Positions 17,404-27,847 of a stretch of 64,000 nt of DNA are shown here, piece after piece; position 1 is the first letter of the stretch; every line of letters begins with the position of its first letter. The notes beneath the pieces were generated by a model that ran no database searches, was not told where the DNA came from, and was given only the letters and a program-made list of their open reading frames with translations. The position numbers were made by a program, and so were the translations under genes. The stretch spans positions 496,001 to 560,000 of the forward strand of contig NZ_JASZYK010000002.1 of the NCBI RefSeq assembly GCF_030317035.1, given 5' to 3'. The DNA is from Variovorax sp. J22G73. Lineage in GTDB: Bacteria > Pseudomonadota > Gammaproteobacteria > Burkholderiales > Burkholderiaceae_C.

Positions 17404-18594
17404 TCAGCCGGCCTGGTAAGCCGCGACGTTGCGCGAAGCGGCCGGCATGCCGGCGGCATGCGTGGCTTCGACCCAGCGGCGGACGCGCTCGGCGTCTGCG
17501 ATGCGGCTGAACTTGCCGGCCGAATCCAGGAACACCATGATCAGCTTGCGGCCGGCCACGCGGGCCTGCAGCACGAGGCACTGGCCGGCTTCGGAGATGT
17601 AGCCGGTCTTCTGCACGCCGATTTCCCAATCCGGACTCTTCACGAGGCGGTTGGTGGTGTTGAACTGCAGCGTGCGGTTGCCGACTTCGACCTGGTATTC
17701 AGGCGACGTGGACAGCGAGCGCACCGTGGCATCGGCATAGGCTGCGTTGACCAGCAGCGCCAGGTCTTGCGCGCTCGACTGGTTGCGGCTCGACAGGCCC
17801 GTGGGCTCCACGTAGCGGGTGTCCTTCATGCCCAGCATCTTGGCCTTGGCGTTCATGATGCTCACGAACGTGGCCAGGCCACCCGGATAGGTGCGGCCCA
17901 GCGCATGCGCGGCGCGGTTTTCGCTCGACATCAGCGCCAGGTGCAGCAGTTCGCCGCGCGACAGCGTGGTGCCGACCGTCAGGCGCGAGCTGCTGCGCTT
18001 TTCGGTGTCGACGTCGTCCTGGGTGATGGTGATCAGCTCTTCGTTCGGCAGATGGGCCTCGCTGATGAGCAGGCCGGTCATGAGCTTGGTGAGCGACGCA
18101 ATCGGGAGCACGGCGTGGTCGTTCTTGCTGAACAGCACTTCGTGCGTGTCCTGGTCGATCACCAGTGCAACGCTCGACTTCAGGTCGAGCACGTCTTCGG
18201 TGCCATGCAGGCCGGCCATCTGGCCGAAGGACTGGCGCGGCGGGGCTTCGACGCGGACCACCGAGCGGCGCTGCACGGCCACCACGGTCTTGCCGTTCTT
18301 CTTGTGGAGCGTGGCAACGACGTTGCGGCCTCCACGAACGACCTTTTCTGCTTTTTCGGGCTTTTCCGCCCGGCCCGCGCGCGCCGTCTTCGAGGAGGCG
18401 GTGCGCTTCACTTCGACCGGTACCGGACCTTTCGCCTTCTTGGCGACGGCGGTCTTGGCGGCGGCGGGCTTTTCTTTCTTCGCGGCCTGGGCACCAGGCA
18501 GCAAAAACGCCGTGGCGCAGAACGCGACGGCGATGAATTTGAGTGCGGGTAGAAACCGCTGGCTGGAAACTCGGCGGAGACGGGCTTCAGGCAT
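17404..18594 (-). CDS. pbpG: D-alanyl-D-alanine endopeptidase (PBP7/8 type)
   Basis: Low-molecular-weight penicillin-binding protein that cleaves peptidoglycan cross-links in the periplasm. The 396 residues from ATG 18594 have GGAGA 8 bp upstream. A signal peptide (about 15-37, ending AQA) is followed by a Lys/Ala-rich linker (about 38-120). The peptidase S11 domain carries Ser167-x-x-Lys170 (ASLTKL), Ser224-x-Asn226 (SSEN) and Lys329-Thr-Gly331 (KTG). The linker is longer than in E. coli PbpG (about 310 residues). It may bind wall or nucleic acid through charge, but that is inference. It is transcribed alone, with leuA ending 117 bp upstream. Confidence 0.92.
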   Translation of the reverse strand: MPEARLRRVSSQRFLPALKFIAVAFCATAFLLPGAQAAKKEKPAAAKTAVAKKAKGPVPVEVKRTASSKTARAGRAEKPEKAEKVVRGGRNVVATLHKKNGKTVVAVQRRSVVRVEAPPRQSFGQMAGLHGTEDVLDLKSSVALVIDQDTHEVLFSKNDHAVLPIASLTKLMTGLLISEAHLPNEELITITQDDVDTEKRSSSRLTVGTTLSRGELLHLALMSSENRAAHALGRTYPGGLATFVSIMNAKAKMLGMKDTRYVEPTGLSSRNQSSAQDLALLVNAAYADATVRSLSTSPEYQVEVGNRTLQFNTTNRLVKSPDWEIGVQKTGYISEAGQCLVLQARVAGRKLIMVFLDSAGKFSRIADAERVRRWVEATHAAGMPAASRNVAAYQAG

Positions 18595-18711
18595 TAATAA
18601 ATCTCCAGCGGCGACAAACGAGGACCGCAGTGTATCGAAATCAAAAAAGGCACGCAATATCAGTTACTTGCATCCTCTTCTTCAATCGAATAGCAAGGAT
18701 CGCCTGAAAAC

Positions 18712-20250
18712 CTAACCTTGTGCCGCAACTCTCTCAGCTTGGCTCTGTAACTTATTGAGGGCACTCAAATAAGCCTTTGCCGAAGCCACCACGATGTCGG
18801 GGTCTGCCCCGACACCATTCACCACCCGCCCTGCGTTTTGTAACCGGACTGTAACTTCTCCTTGGCTTTCCGTCGAGCCGCTGATGGCATTTACAGAGTA
18901 AAGAACCATCTCGGCGCCGCTCTTCACGAGCGACTCGATCGCCTTCAGTGAAGCATCGACCGGGCCATTTCCGTCGGATTCGCCGGTGACTTCCTTGCCC
19001 TGCACGGTGAACACGATTTTCGCCTGGGGGCGCTCGCCGGTTTCGCTGTGCTGGGAGAGAGAGACGAAAGCAAACTGCTCACCAACGTTCGACACCTCTT
19101 CCGCGCTGACGAGCGCGAGGATGTCTTCGTCAAAAATTTCGGACTTGCGGTCGGCCAGCTCCTTGAAGCGCAGGAAGGCGGCATTGATGTCGCCTTCGCT
19201 CGCCATGGACACGCCCAGCTCCTGCAGGCGCTGCTTGAAGGCATTGCGGCCGCTGAGCTTGCCCAGCACGATCTTGTTGGCGGCCCAGCCCACGTCCTCG
19301 GCGCGCATGATCTCGTAGGTGTCGCGCGCCTTGAGCACGCCGTCCTGGTGAATGCCGGAGGCGTGCGCGAAGGCGTTGGCGCCCACCACGGCCTTGTTCG
19401 GCTGCACCACGAAGCCGGTCGTCTGGCTCACCATGCGGCTCGCGGCCACGATGTGCTGCGTGTCGATGTTCAGGTCGAGGCCGAAATAGTCACGGCGGGT
19501 CTTCACCGCCATCACCACTTCTTCGAGCGAGCAGTTGCCCGCGCGCTCGCCCAGGCCGTTGATGGTGCATTCGACCTGGCGCGCGCCGCCGATCTTCACG
19601 CCGGCCAGCGAATTGGCCACGGCCATGCCGAGGTCGTTGTGGCAATGCACCGACCAGATCGCCTTGTCGCTGTTCGGAACGCGCTCGCGCAGCATCTTGA
19701 TGAAGTTGCCGTAGAGCTCAGGAATCGCGTAGCCCACGGTGTCGGGCACGTTGATGGTGGTGGCGCCCTCGTTGATGACGGTCTCGAGCACGCGGCACAG
19801 GAAGTCGGGATCGCTGCGGTAGCCGTCTTCAGGGCTGAACTCCACATCGCCGATCTGGTTGCGCGCGAAGCGCACCGCCAGCCGGGCCTGCTCGTGTACC
19901 TCGTCGGGCGACATGCGCAGCTTCTTTTCCATGTGCAGCGCGGAGGTCGCGATGAAGGTGTGGATGCGCCCGCGGGCCGCGCCCTTCAGCGCCTCGGCGG
20001 CACGCGCGATGTCGCGGTCGTTGGCGCGCGAAAGGCCGCATACCGTCGAGTCCTTGATCACGTTCGCAATGGCCTTCACGGCCTCGAAGTCGCCGTTCGA
20101 GCTAGCGGGAAAGCCGGCCTCGATGACGTCGACCTTCAGCCGCTCCAGCAGCTTGGCGATGCGCATCTTTTCGTCGCGCGTCATGGAGGCGCCCGGCGAT
20201 TGCTCGCCGTCGCGCAAGGTGGTGTCGAAAATAATGAGTTGGTCGGTCAT
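18712..20250 (-). CDS. leuA: 2-isopropylmalate synthase (short form)
   Basis: First committed enzyme of leucine synthesis: acetyl-CoA plus 2-oxoisovalerate gives 2-isopropylmalate. The 512 residues are the usual length for the E. coli-type enzyme. The catalytic TIM barrel begins [13 protein letters not shown] and has the metal site HCHNDLGMA plus [13 protein letters not shown]; the C-terminal LeuA regulatory domain (about 400-505) binds leucine. It lies 56 bp downstream of a second, longer isopropylmalate synthase gene on the same strand, so both belong to one operon that begins with an attenuator-like leader. Confidence 0.95.
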   Translation of the reverse strand: MTDQLIIFDTTLRDGEQSPGASMTRDEKMRIAKLLERLKVDVIEAGFPASSNGDFEAVKAIANVIKDSTVCGLSRANDRDIARAAEALKGAARGRIHTFIATSALHMEKKLRMSPDEVHEQARLAVRFARNQIGDVEFSPEDGYRSDPDFLCRVLETVINEGATTINVPDTVGYAIPELYGNFIKMLRERVPNSDKAIWSVHCHNDLGMAVANSLAGVKIGGARQVECTINGLGERAGNCSLEEVVMAVKTRRDYFGLDLNIDTQHIVAASRMVSQTTGFVVQPNKAVVGANAFAHASGIHQDGVLKARDTYEIMRAEDVGWAANKIVLGKLSGRNAFKQRLQELGVSMASEGDINAAFLRFKELADRKSEIFDEDILALVSAEEVSNVGEQFAFVSLSQHSETGERPQAKIVFTVQGKEVTGESDGNGPVDASLKAIESLVKSGAEMVLYSVNAISGSTESQGEVTVRLQNAGRVVNGVGADPDIVVASAKAYLSALNKLQSQAERVAAQG

Positions 20251-20306
20251 CGTGGATCTCCGTTATTTATTACCACCTTGCGCGTCCGGCTCGGGCCGGC
20301 ACGGCA

Positions 20307-22010
20307 TCAGGCGACTTCAACCGCCGATTGTGCGCTGCGGGCACCGCGGCCCCGCGCACGCTGCACGCCCGAGACGATCGCCTTCAGCGACGCCGTGATC
20401 ACGTTGGCGTCGATGCCCACGCCGAACAGCGTCTGGCTTTCGTCAACACGCAGCTCGAGGTAGGCGACCGACTTGGCATCCGCACCGGCGCCGATGGCGT
20501 GCTGGTGGTAGTCCATCACGCGCACCGTGTGGCCGGTGGCCTTGCTCAGCGCCTGCGTGAAGGCGTCGATGGGGCCGTTGCCGCGGCCTTCGATGGCGCG
20601 CACTTCGCCGTCCCACGGCAGGTCGCCGCGCAGCACCACGGAGGCGTCGGCGCCCTCGCCTTGTTCCTCGATCACGCGGTGCTGCAGCGACTGCGCGGTC
20701 TCGATGCCGTATTCGCGCACGAACAGCTGCCAGAGGTCGGCGGCGGTGAGTTCCTTGCCCGCGATGTCCATCACGCCCTGCACGGTCTGCATGAACTCCA
20801 TCTGCAGGCGGCGCGGCATCTCGAGGCCGTATTCGCTCTCGAGCAGGTAGGCCATGCCGCCCTTGCCCGACTGGCTGTTCACGCGGATCACGGCCTCGTA
20901 GCTGCGGCCCACGTCCTTCGGATCGATGGGGAGGTAGGGCATGTCCCAGATGTCGCCTTCCTTGCGCGCGGCGAAGGCCTTCTTGATCGCGTCCTGGTGC
21001 GAGCCCGAGAACGAGGTGTAGACGAGGTCGCCCACGTACGGATGGCGCGGGTGCACCGGAATCTGGTTGCAATGCTCGACCGTGGCGCGGATCTCGTCGA
21101 TGTTCGAGAAGTCGAGCTCGGGCGAGACACCTTGCGTGTACAGGTTGAGCGCCACGTTCACGAGATCGAGGTTGCCGGTGCGCTCGCCGTTGCCGAAGAG
21201 ACAACCTTCGATGCGCTCGGCGCCGGCCATCAGCGCGAGTTCGCCGGCGGCGGTGCCGGTGCCGCGGTCGTTGTGCGGGTGCACGCACAGCACGATCGAA
21301 TCGCGGCGCGCGAGGTTGCGGTGCATCCACTCGATCATGTCGGCGAAGATGTTCGGCGTTGAGTGCTCGACCGTGGTGGGCAGGTTGACGATGCACTTGC
21401 GCTCAGGCGTCGGCGCCCACACGTCGGTGACCGCGTCGACCACGCGCTTGGAGAACGCCACGTCGGTGCCCGAGAACATTTCGGGCGAGTACTGGAAAGT
21501 CCACTTCGTATTCGGCTGCTTCGCGGCGCAGTCGTTGAACATGCGTGCATGGCTGCTGGCGAGCTCGACGATCTGGTCTTCGTTCATGCCGAGCACCACG
21601 CGGCGCATCACGGGCGCGACGGCGTTGTAGAGGTGCACGATGGCGCGTGGAGCGCCTTGCAGCGATTCGAAGGTGCGGGTGATGAGGTGGTCGCGCGCTT
21701 GCGTCAGCACCTGGATCGTCACGTCGTCGGGAATGCGGTCTTCCTCGATGAGTTTGCGCACGAAGTCGAATTCGACCTGCGACGCCGAAGGAAAGCCGAC
21801 TTCGATTTCCTTGAAGCCGATGGCCACCAGGGTTTCGAACATGCGCATCTTGCGTGCGATGTCCATGGGCTCGACAAGTGCCTGGTTGCCGTCACGCAGG
21901 TCCGTCGACAGCCAGATGGGCGCCTTGGTCAGCACGGCATCGGGCCAGGTGCGGTCCTTGAGGCCGATCGGGGCGAATGCGCGGTATTTGCTTTGAGGTT
22001 GCTTGAGCAT
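20307..22010 (-). CDS. leuA: 2-isopropylmalate synthase (long form, type 2)
   Basis: Second isopropylmalate synthase, 567 residues, of the longer actinobacterial/fungal-like branch (LeuA type 2). The barrel begins [16 protein letters not shown]; the metal site is [38 protein letters not shown] and [13 protein letters not shown] are typical of that branch. The C-terminal leucine-binding domain (about 430-560) is complete. The ATG at 22010 begins [10 protein letters not shown]; open frame upstream continues through the leader region and is not coding. Having two differently regulated synthases in tandem is unusual. The leader peptide and attenuator lie directly upstream. Confidence 0.93.
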   Translation of the reverse strand: MLKQPQSKYRAFAPIGLKDRTWPDAVLTKAPIWLSTDLRDGNQALVEPMDIARKMRMFETLVAIGFKEIEVGFPSASQVEFDFVRKLIEEDRIPDDVTIQVLTQARDHLITRTFESLQGAPRAIVHLYNAVAPVMRRVVLGMNEDQIVELASSHARMFNDCAAKQPNTKWTFQYSPEMFSGTDVAFSKRVVDAVTDVWAPTPERKCIVNLPTTVEHSTPNIFADMIEWMHRNLARRDSIVLCVHPHNDRGTGTAAGELALMAGAERIEGCLFGNGERTGNLDLVNVALNLYTQGVSPELDFSNIDEIRATVEHCNQIPVHPRHPYVGDLVYTSFSGSHQDAIKKAFAARKEGDIWDMPYLPIDPKDVGRSYEAVIRVNSQSGKGGMAYLLESEYGLEMPRRLQMEFMQTVQGVMDIAGKELTAADLWQLFVREYGIETAQSLQHRVIEEQGEGADASVVLRGDLPWDGEVRAIEGRGNGPIDAFTQALSKATGHTVRVMDYHQHAIGAGADAKSVAYLELRVDESQTLFGVGIDANVITASLKAIVSGVQRARGRGARSAQSAVEVA

Positions 22011-22050
22011 GTCGATTTCTCTGAGTGGTTGGAATTCAACCAGCAACCCC

Positions 22051-22087
22051 AAAAACAAACGGCCCGTTGCTGGTGCGAACGGGCCGT
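22051..22087 (-). terminator. Attenuator terminator in the leuA operon leader
   Basis: On the minus strand a perfect 10-bp stem (ACGGCCCGTT with AACGGGCCGT, 9-nt loop) is followed by TTGTTTTT, a complete Rho-independent terminator lying between the Leu-rich leader peptide and the first leuA start. The loop sequence CCAGCAAC is complementary to GTTGCTGG just downstream, a possible alternative pairing that would break the terminator. Confidence 0.75.
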
Positions 22088-22108
22088 GGTGAGGGATTTG
22101 CGCGTGCG

Positions 22109-22165
22109 CTACCGTCTCCGCCCGTGAGGGAGGGCTAGTAGGGCCAGCAGCGAAATCTTGGTCAT
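22109..22165 (-). CDS. Leucine-rich leader peptide of the leuA operon
   Basis: An 18-codon frame, [18 protein letters not shown], with five Leu within seven residues (SLLALLAL), including tandem CTA-CTA, a rare leucine codon in a GC-rich genome. It ends 22 bp before the terminator stem. This is the layout of classical transcription attenuation: when charged Leu-tRNA is scarce, ribosomes stall at the Leu codons and the terminator downstream fails to form. The sequence before the ATG is weakly purine-rich (CAACCCTC), so the ribosome site is not strong. Confidence 0.75.
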   Translation of the reverse strand: MTKISLLALLALPHGRRR

Positions 22166-22216
22166 GAGGGTTGCGAATGTAGCACAGCCTTCGCGGGCCT
22201 GTGAAGGCCCCGCGTG

Positions 22217-23041
22217 TCAGTTGTGCAACCCCCGCTCGTCGGGCTCTTCGGTCGAGGTGCTGATCACGCTCACCGGCTGGCCCTTGGCCTTGCGCCAGCC
22301 GTACACCACGTAGCCGCTCAGGCCGTAGATGACGAACAGCCCGAACAGCACGGTCGGCGGATGGATGTTGATGACCGCGATGCCCAGCGCGATCAGCACG
22401 ATCGCGGCGAAGGGCACGCTCTTCTTCATCTGGATGTCCTTGAAGCTGTAGAACGGCGCGTTGGTGACCATCGTGAGGCCCGCGTACAGCGTGAAGGCGA
22501 AGGTGACCCAGGTGATCTGCGTCCACGAGAGATACAGCACCTCGCCGCCGCGCTTGCCCCATTCGTCCACGAGCCAGATGAAACCGGCCACCAGTGCGGC
22601 GGCGGCGGGCGATGGCAGGCCCTGGAACCAGCGCTTGTCGACCACGCCCGTGTTCACGTTGAAGCGCGCGAGCCGCAGTGCGGCGCACGCGCAGTACACG
22701 AAGGCTGCGATCCAGCCCCAGCGCCCCAGGCCCTTGAGCGACCACTCGTACGCGATGAGCGCCGGCGCGGCGCCGAACGACACCATGTCGGACAGCGAAT
22801 CCATCTGCTCGCCGAACGCGCTCTGGGTGTTGGTCATGCGCGCGACGCGCCCGTCGAGGCTGTCCAGGATCATCGCGGCGAACACGCCGAGCGCCGCGAG
22901 GTCGAAGCGCGCGTTCATGGCCATCACGACCGAATAGAAACCACCGAACAACGCAGCGAGCGTGAACAGGTTCGGCAGGATGTAGATGCCTTTGCGGCGT
23001 TTGCGCGGTTGCACCTCGTTGGGAACCGTATCGTCATGCAT
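22217..23041 (-). CDS. pssA: CDP-diacylglycerol--serine O-phosphatidyltransferase
   Basis: Integral membrane enzyme that makes phosphatidylserine, the precursor of phosphatidylethanolamine, from CDP-diacylglycerol and serine. The 274 residues carry the CDP-alcohol phosphotransferase motif D-G-x2-A-R-x8-G-x3-D-x3-D, here DGRVAR...[10 protein letters not shown] at about 63-85. About eight hydrophobic segments follow. It is the type II (B. subtilis-like) enzyme, unlike the E. coli peripheral form. The C-terminus is polar ([14 protein letters not shown]). It lies in the ilv-leu block, but a double hairpin before it and the leu leader after it suggest its own transcript. Confidence 0.93.
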   Translation of the reverse strand: MHDDTVPNEVQPRKRRKGIYILPNLFTLAALFGGFYSVVMAMNARFDLAALGVFAAMILDSLDGRVARMTNTQSAFGEQMDSLSDMVSFGAAPALIAYEWSLKGLGRWGWIAAFVYCACAALRLARFNVNTGVVDKRWFQGLPSPAAAALVAGFIWLVDEWGKRGGEVLYLSWTQITWVTFAFTLYAGLTMVTNAPFYSFKDIQMKKSVPFAAIVLIALGIAVINIHPPTVLFGLFVIYGLSGYVVYGWRKAKGQPVSVISTSTEEPDERGLHN

Positions 23042-23163
23042 TGAAATTGCCTCCGTCCCTCATGGGCACTGCGCGGTCAGCTATCCAATCGATAGCATCT
23101 AGGTCTGTGGGTCGCATGGCTTGCAGTGTAGTTCAGGGGGCCTTGCGGGCACCCTTCAAACAA

Positions 23164-23216
23164 AAGGGCCACCGCGAGGGTGGCCCTTGGAAAAAGGCGC
23201 CCTGCGGGCGCCTTTT
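23164..23216 (-). terminator. Double hairpin terminator after ilvC
   Basis: Two adjacent perfect hairpins: AAAAGGCGCCC-TGC-GGGCGCCTTTT (23192-23216) and AAGGGCCACC-GCGAG-GGTGGCCCTT (23164-23188). On the minus strand the first is followed by TTTTTCC, so it should end the ilv transcript coming from ilvC, 17 bp after the stop codon. Confidence 0.85.
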
Positions 23217-23232
23217 GCCTTCGACTCGAAGA

Positions 23233-24261
<1,029 letters not shown>

Positions 24262-24302
24262 CTATTTAGTCTCGATGCACCCCGGCTCGGGGGTGCGTTC
24301 AC

Positions 24303-24566
24303 TCACAATTGGCCGGAAGAATTCCGGTCCTTCATTTGCTGATTGATGGACACGAGGTTGTCGTGAATGCGGAACAGCAGGATCAGCAATTCGCTATAGA
24401 CGCGAACCATGATCGCGCCGAACACAAGAATGCCGATGGCAGCCAGGATGCGGCCCTGGAACAATGACACGACGGTCATCACGAGCACACCCAGCAGTCC
24501 GAGGAAATACAGTATCCGGATGATGATGGGGGTCACCATCTTGTCGAAGCCCAGCAAGTCTTGCAT
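24303..24566 (-). CDS. DUF4282-type small membrane protein within the ilv operon
   Basis: An 87-residue protein with two transmembrane helices (about 12-35 and 40-62) and a polar tail (RIHDNLVSINQQMKDRNSSGQL). It resembles DUF4282 membrane proteins, whose function is unknown. It is inserted between ilvH and ilvC on the same strand with gaps of 53 bp on each side, so it is transcribed with branched-chain amino-acid genes although nothing ties it to that pathway biochemically. A GCACCCC/GGGGTGC hairpin at 24277-24296 follows its stop. Confidence 0.72.
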   Translation of the reverse strand: MQDLLGFDKMVTPIIIRILYFLGLLGVLVMTVVSLFQGRILAAIGILVFGAIMVRVYSELLILLFRIHDNLVSINQQMKDRNSSGQL

Positions 24567-24619
24567 TCACCTTCTCCTCATGTGTTGATAAACGATGAAA
24601 CTGAGGGGATCTGCACCCC

Positions 24620-25111
24620 CTACACGCGCAGGATGCGCTCGCCGCGCCCGATGCCGCTGGCACCGGTGCGGACAGTCTCGAGGATAGCGCTACGCTCGAT
24701 CGCTTCCAGGAAAGCGTCGTTCTTGCCGTGGTCGCCGGTGAGTTCGATGGTGTAGCTCTTGTCGGTCACGTCGATGATGCGGCCGCGGAAGATCTCCGCC
24801 ATGCGCATCATTTCCTCGCGCTCCTTGCCGACCGCGCGCACCTTCACCATCATGAGCTCGCGCTCGGTGTAGGCACCCTCGGTCAGGTCGACGACCTTCA
24901 CCACTTCGATGAGCCGGTTCAGGTGCTTGGTGATCTGCTCGATCACGTCGTCCGAACCGTTCGTGACGATGGTCATGCGCGAGAGGCTCGGGTCCTCCGT
25001 GGGCGCCACCGTCAGCGACTCGATGTTGTAGCCGCGGGCCGAGAACAGGCCCACCACGCGGGAAAGAGCACCCGGCTCGTTTTCCAGCAGCACTGCAATG
25101 ATGTGTTTCAT
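24620..25111 (-). CDS. ilvH: Acetolactate synthase small (regulatory) subunit
   Basis: Regulatory subunit that activates the large subunit and confers valine feedback inhibition. The 163 residues match IlvH/IlvN of the long type. The N-terminal ACT domain begins MKHIIAVLLENEPGALSRVVGLFSARGYNIESL, with the valine-site residues in NEPGALSR, and the C-terminal ACT-like domain starts near 80 (RELMMVKVRA). It lies 104 bp downstream of ilvB on the same strand. A hairpin (CCGCGCA/TGCGCGG, 25144-25163) in that gap may process or stabilise the mRNA. Confidence 0.96.
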   Translation of the reverse strand: MKHIIAVLLENEPGALSRVVGLFSARGYNIESLTVAPTEDPSLSRMTIVTNGSDDVIEQITKHLNRLIEVVKVVDLTEGAYTERELMMVKVRAVGKEREEMMRMAEIFRGRIIDVTDKSYTIELTGDHGKNDAFLEAIERSAILETVRTGASGIGRGERILRV

Positions 25112-25215
25112 GTTTGCGTGACTCCTCTTTTCGCCGCCCTCCCCCGCGCACGGTAATGCGCGGGCTCGGCGGGCAATAGATTCGTCAGTGAAGAGTTAAG
25201 CGAATGCGCCGCAGA

Positions 25216-27006
25216 TCAGAGATCTTCGGAGCCCAACAGCATTTCGGTGATGCCCATGCCGGCCTTCACCATCGGGAACACGTTCTCGGTCGGGTCAGTG
25301 CGGAAGTCCATGAACACCGTGCGGTCCTTGAGCTTGCGTGCTTCGCGCAGCGCGGGCTCCACGTCTTGTGGACGCTCGATCAGCATGCCCACGTGGCCGT
25401 AGGCCTCGGCGAGCTTCACGAAGTTGGGCAGCGCGTCCATGTAGCTGTGGCTGTAGCGGCCGGAGTATTCGATCTCCTGCCACTGGCGCACCATGCCCAG
25501 GTAGCGGTTGTTGAGGGAGCAGATCTTGATCGGCGTGTTGTATTGCAGGCAGGTGGAGAGTTCCTGGATGCACATCTGCACCGAGCCTTCGCCGGTGATG
25601 GTGAACACTTCCGAATCGGGCTTCGCGAGCTTGATGCCCATGGCGTAGGGAATGCCCACGCCCATGGTGCCCAGGCCGCCCGAGTTGATCCAGCGGCGCG
25701 GCTCGTCGAAGCGGTAGTACTGGGCCGCCCACATCTGGTGCTGGCCCACGTCCGACGTGATGTACGCGTCGGCGTCCTTGGTCATGTTCCAGAGCGTTTC
25801 GACCACGTACTGCGGCTTGATCACGTCCGTGTTGCCGCGGTCGTACTTGAGGCAGTCGCGCGAGCGCCAGGCCTCGATGGTCTTCCACCAGTCGGCCAGC
25901 GCGCCGGCGTCGGGCTTGGCCGAGCTTTCGCGGATCATCGAGATGAGCTCGGTGAGCACGTCCTTCACGTCGCCGACGATCGGAATGTCGACCTTCACGC
26001 GCTTGGAGATGCTCGACGGGTCGATGTCGACGTGGATGATCTTGCGTTCGTTCTGCGCGAAATGCTTGGGGTTGCCGATGACACGGTCGTCGAAGCGCGC
26101 CCCCACGGCCAGCAGCACGTCGCAGTTCTGCATCGCGTTGTTGGCTTCGATGGTGCCGTGCATGCCCAGCATGCCCAGGAACTTGCGGTCGCTCGCCGGA
26201 TAGGCGCCCAGGCCCATCAGCGTGTTGGTGACCGGGTAACCCAGCATGTCCACCAGCGTGCGCAGTTCGTTGCAGGCGTTGCCCAGCAACACGCCGCCGC
26301 CGGTGTAGATGTAGGGGCGCTTGGCTGCCAGCAGCAGTTGCAGCGCCTTGCGGATCTGGCCGCCGTGGCCCTTGCGCACCGGGTTGTACGAGCGCATCTC
26401 GACCTTGTCGGGATAGCCGGCATAGGGCGTCTTCTTGAAGGAGACGTCCTTGGGCACGTCCACCACCACGGGGCCGGGACGGCCGCTGCGTGCGATGTGG
26501 AAGGCCTTTTTCATCGTCATGGCCAGATCCTTGGGATCCTTGACGAGGAAGTTGTGCTTGACGATGGGGCGGGTGATGCCGACCGTGTCGCATTCCTGGA
26601 AGGCGTCGAGACCGATGGCCGCCGTGGGGACCTGGCCCGAGATGATCACCATCGGGATCGAGTCCATGTACGCCGTCGCGATGCCGGTGACCGCGTTGGT
26701 CAGGCCGGGACCGGAAGTGACCAGTGCCACGCCGACTTCGCCGGTGGCACGCGCATAGCCGTCGGCCGCATGAACCGCTGCCTGCTCGTGGCGAACCAGC
26801 ACGTGCTGGATGGTGTCTTGCTTGTAGAACGCGTCGTAGATGTACAGAACCGCGCCGCCTGGGTAGCCCCAGATGTACTGGACGCCTTCGGCCTGCAGTG
26901 CCTTGACCAGCACCTCGGCACCCATGAGTTCTTGCGTTGCGTTGCCTGCGCCTGAAGACGCGGCCGCCGCGGAAGCGATTTCCGCCTTGGAGATTTCCAT
27001 GATCAA
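25216..27006 (-). CDS. ilvB: Acetolactate synthase large (catalytic) subunit
   Basis: Thiamine-diphosphate enzyme that joins two pyruvates, or pyruvate and 2-oxobutyrate, in the first step of valine/isoleucine synthesis. The 596 residues are full length. The catalytic Glu lies in VRHEQAAVHAADGYARATG; the FAD region is VLLAVGARFDDRVIG. The cofactor motif reads TGEGSVQM instead of the usual GDGS, replacing the Mg-binding Asp by Glu; it ends with NNRYLGMVRQWQ. Several betaproteobacterial IlvB proteins share this, so it is likely functional. The first 20 residues are Ala/Ser-rich. It is the first gene of the ilv operon. Confidence 0.95.
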   Translation of the reverse strand: MIMEISKAEIASAAAASSGAGNATQELMGAEVLVKALQAEGVQYIWGYPGGAVLYIYDAFYKQDTIQHVLVRHEQAAVHAADGYARATGEVGVALVTSGPGLTNAVTGIATAYMDSIPMVIISGQVPTAAIGLDAFQECDTVGITRPIVKHNFLVKDPKDLAMTMKKAFHIARSGRPGPVVVDVPKDVSFKKTPYAGYPDKVEMRSYNPVRKGHGGQIRKALQLLLAAKRPYIYTGGGVLLGNACNELRTLVDMLGYPVTNTLMGLGAYPASDRKFLGMLGMHGTIEANNAMQNCDVLLAVGARFDDRVIGNPKHFAQNERKIIHVDIDPSSISKRVKVDIPIVGDVKDVLTELISMIRESSAKPDAGALADWWKTIEAWRSRDCLKYDRGNTDVIKPQYVVETLWNMTKDADAYITSDVGQHQMWAAQYYRFDEPRRWINSGGLGTMGVGIPYAMGIKLAKPDSEVFTITGEGSVQMCIQELSTCLQYNTPIKICSLNNRYLGMVRQWQEIEYSGRYSHSYMDALPNFVKLAEAYGHVGMLIERPQDVEPALREARKLKDRTVFMDFRTDPTENVFPMVKAGMGITEMLLGSEDL

Positions 27007-27014
27007 CCTTTGTT

Positions 27015-27032
27015 TATTTCGGGAACGAAATA
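27015..27032 (-). promoter_or_regulatory. Hairpin just upstream of the ilvB ribosome site
   Basis: TATTTCG and CGAAATA form a perfect 7-bp stem with a 4-nt loop, ending 8 bp before the ilvB ATG. It overlaps the region where the ribosome binds (AAAGGTTGATC), so it could modulate ilvB translation. I found no branched-chain-rich leader peptide in this leader. Confidence 0.3.
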
Positions 27033-27148
27033 CCTTGGGTGCCCCTTGCCAACCCTTGTGAGGTCGCGCCAGGACTTGAGGCCATGGCCATGGGCAGACT
27101 GATGTTCCGCCGGACCTAGACCCGTTTGCCTTTTGACTTGCAGCGCGG

Positions 27149-27157
27149 ATTATGGCA
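27149..27157 (-). promoter_or_regulatory. Candidate extended -10 promoter for the ilv operon
   Basis: On the minus strand TGC-CATAAT has the shape of an extended -10 element. It would start transcription near 27142, giving an ilvB leader of about 135 nt. No strong -35 is present. The 274-bp gap (27007-27280) also holds the promoter of the divergent sigma-factor operon, where another CATAAT occurs on the plus strand near 27206. Confidence 0.3.
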
Positions 27158-27280
27158 TTTCCGGGCGTTCAGATTCGCTTCAGCTGGCTTGTAAAGCGAC
27201 AAAGGCATAATTCGCGGCGATAAACCTACGCGATCGCTAGACCCCCTTCCCACGCGGCGCCCCCCTGCGCCCCTTCTCGC

Positions 27281-27847
27281 TTGGCCACTGAACAAGAACT
27301 CTCCGACTTCCTGAAAAGCGTCGAACGACGCGCTTTCAAGCGCTCGGTCTATCACGTGCGGGACGAAGAAGCGGCACTCGACATCGTGCAGGACAGCATG
27401 ATGAAGCTGGCGCAGCACTACGGCGACAAGCCCGCGGAAGAGCTGCCGATGCTGTTCCAGCGCATCCTGTCGAACTGCACGCTCGATTGGTTCCGCCGCC
27501 AGAAGACCCGCCGCGCGCTTTTCTCCAACCTCAGCGATTTCGATTCGGTCGACGACGACGGAGATTTCGACCTGCTGGAGAACTTCGTTTCGCCGACCGA
27601 CTCTAGGGAATCGGAGAGCGCCGAAGACACGACCCGCCGCGCCCAGGTCTTCCACGAGATCGAAGAGCAGATCGCAGCTTTGCCGGGCCGTCAACGCGAG
27701 GCTTTCCTGATGCGTTACTGGGAGGAAATGGACGTCGCAGAGACGGCCGCCGCAATGGGCTGCTCCGAAGGCAGCGTCAAAACCCATTGCTCGCGAGCCG
27801 TTCACGCTCTGAGCAAGGCGCTCAAGGCCAAGGGAATATCGCTATGA
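27281..27847 (+). CDS. ECF-type RNA polymerase sigma factor
   Basis: A 188-residue sigma-70-family protein with region 2 at about 10-75 (FKRSVYHVRDEEAALDIVQDSMMKLAQHY) and region 4 at about 120-180 (LPGRQREAFLMRYWEEMDVAETAAAMGCSEGSVKTHCSRAVHAL). A short acidic stretch (DDDGDFD) links them. The only sensible start is TTG at 27281 (then ATEQELSDFLK), without a clear Shine-Dalgarno. Its stop overlaps the ATG of the next gene (ATGA), a DUF3619 protein with one transmembrane helix that could act as its anti-sigma factor. Promoters recognised by it are unknown. Confidence 0.88.
   Translation: MATEQELSDFLKSVERRAFKRSVYHVRDEEAALDIVQDSMMKLAQHYGDKPAEELPMLFQRILSNCTLDWFRRQKTRRALFSNLSDFDSVDDDGDFDLLENFVSPTDSRESESAEDTTRRAQVFHEIEEQIAALPGRQREAFLMRYWEEMDVAETAAAMGCSEGSVKTHCSRAVHALSKALKAKGISL

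Noticed and set aside
25144..25163. Hairpin between ilvB and ilvH as a terminator
   Set aside because: No T tract follows on the minus strand and both genes clearly form one operon; at most an mRNA-processing hairpin.
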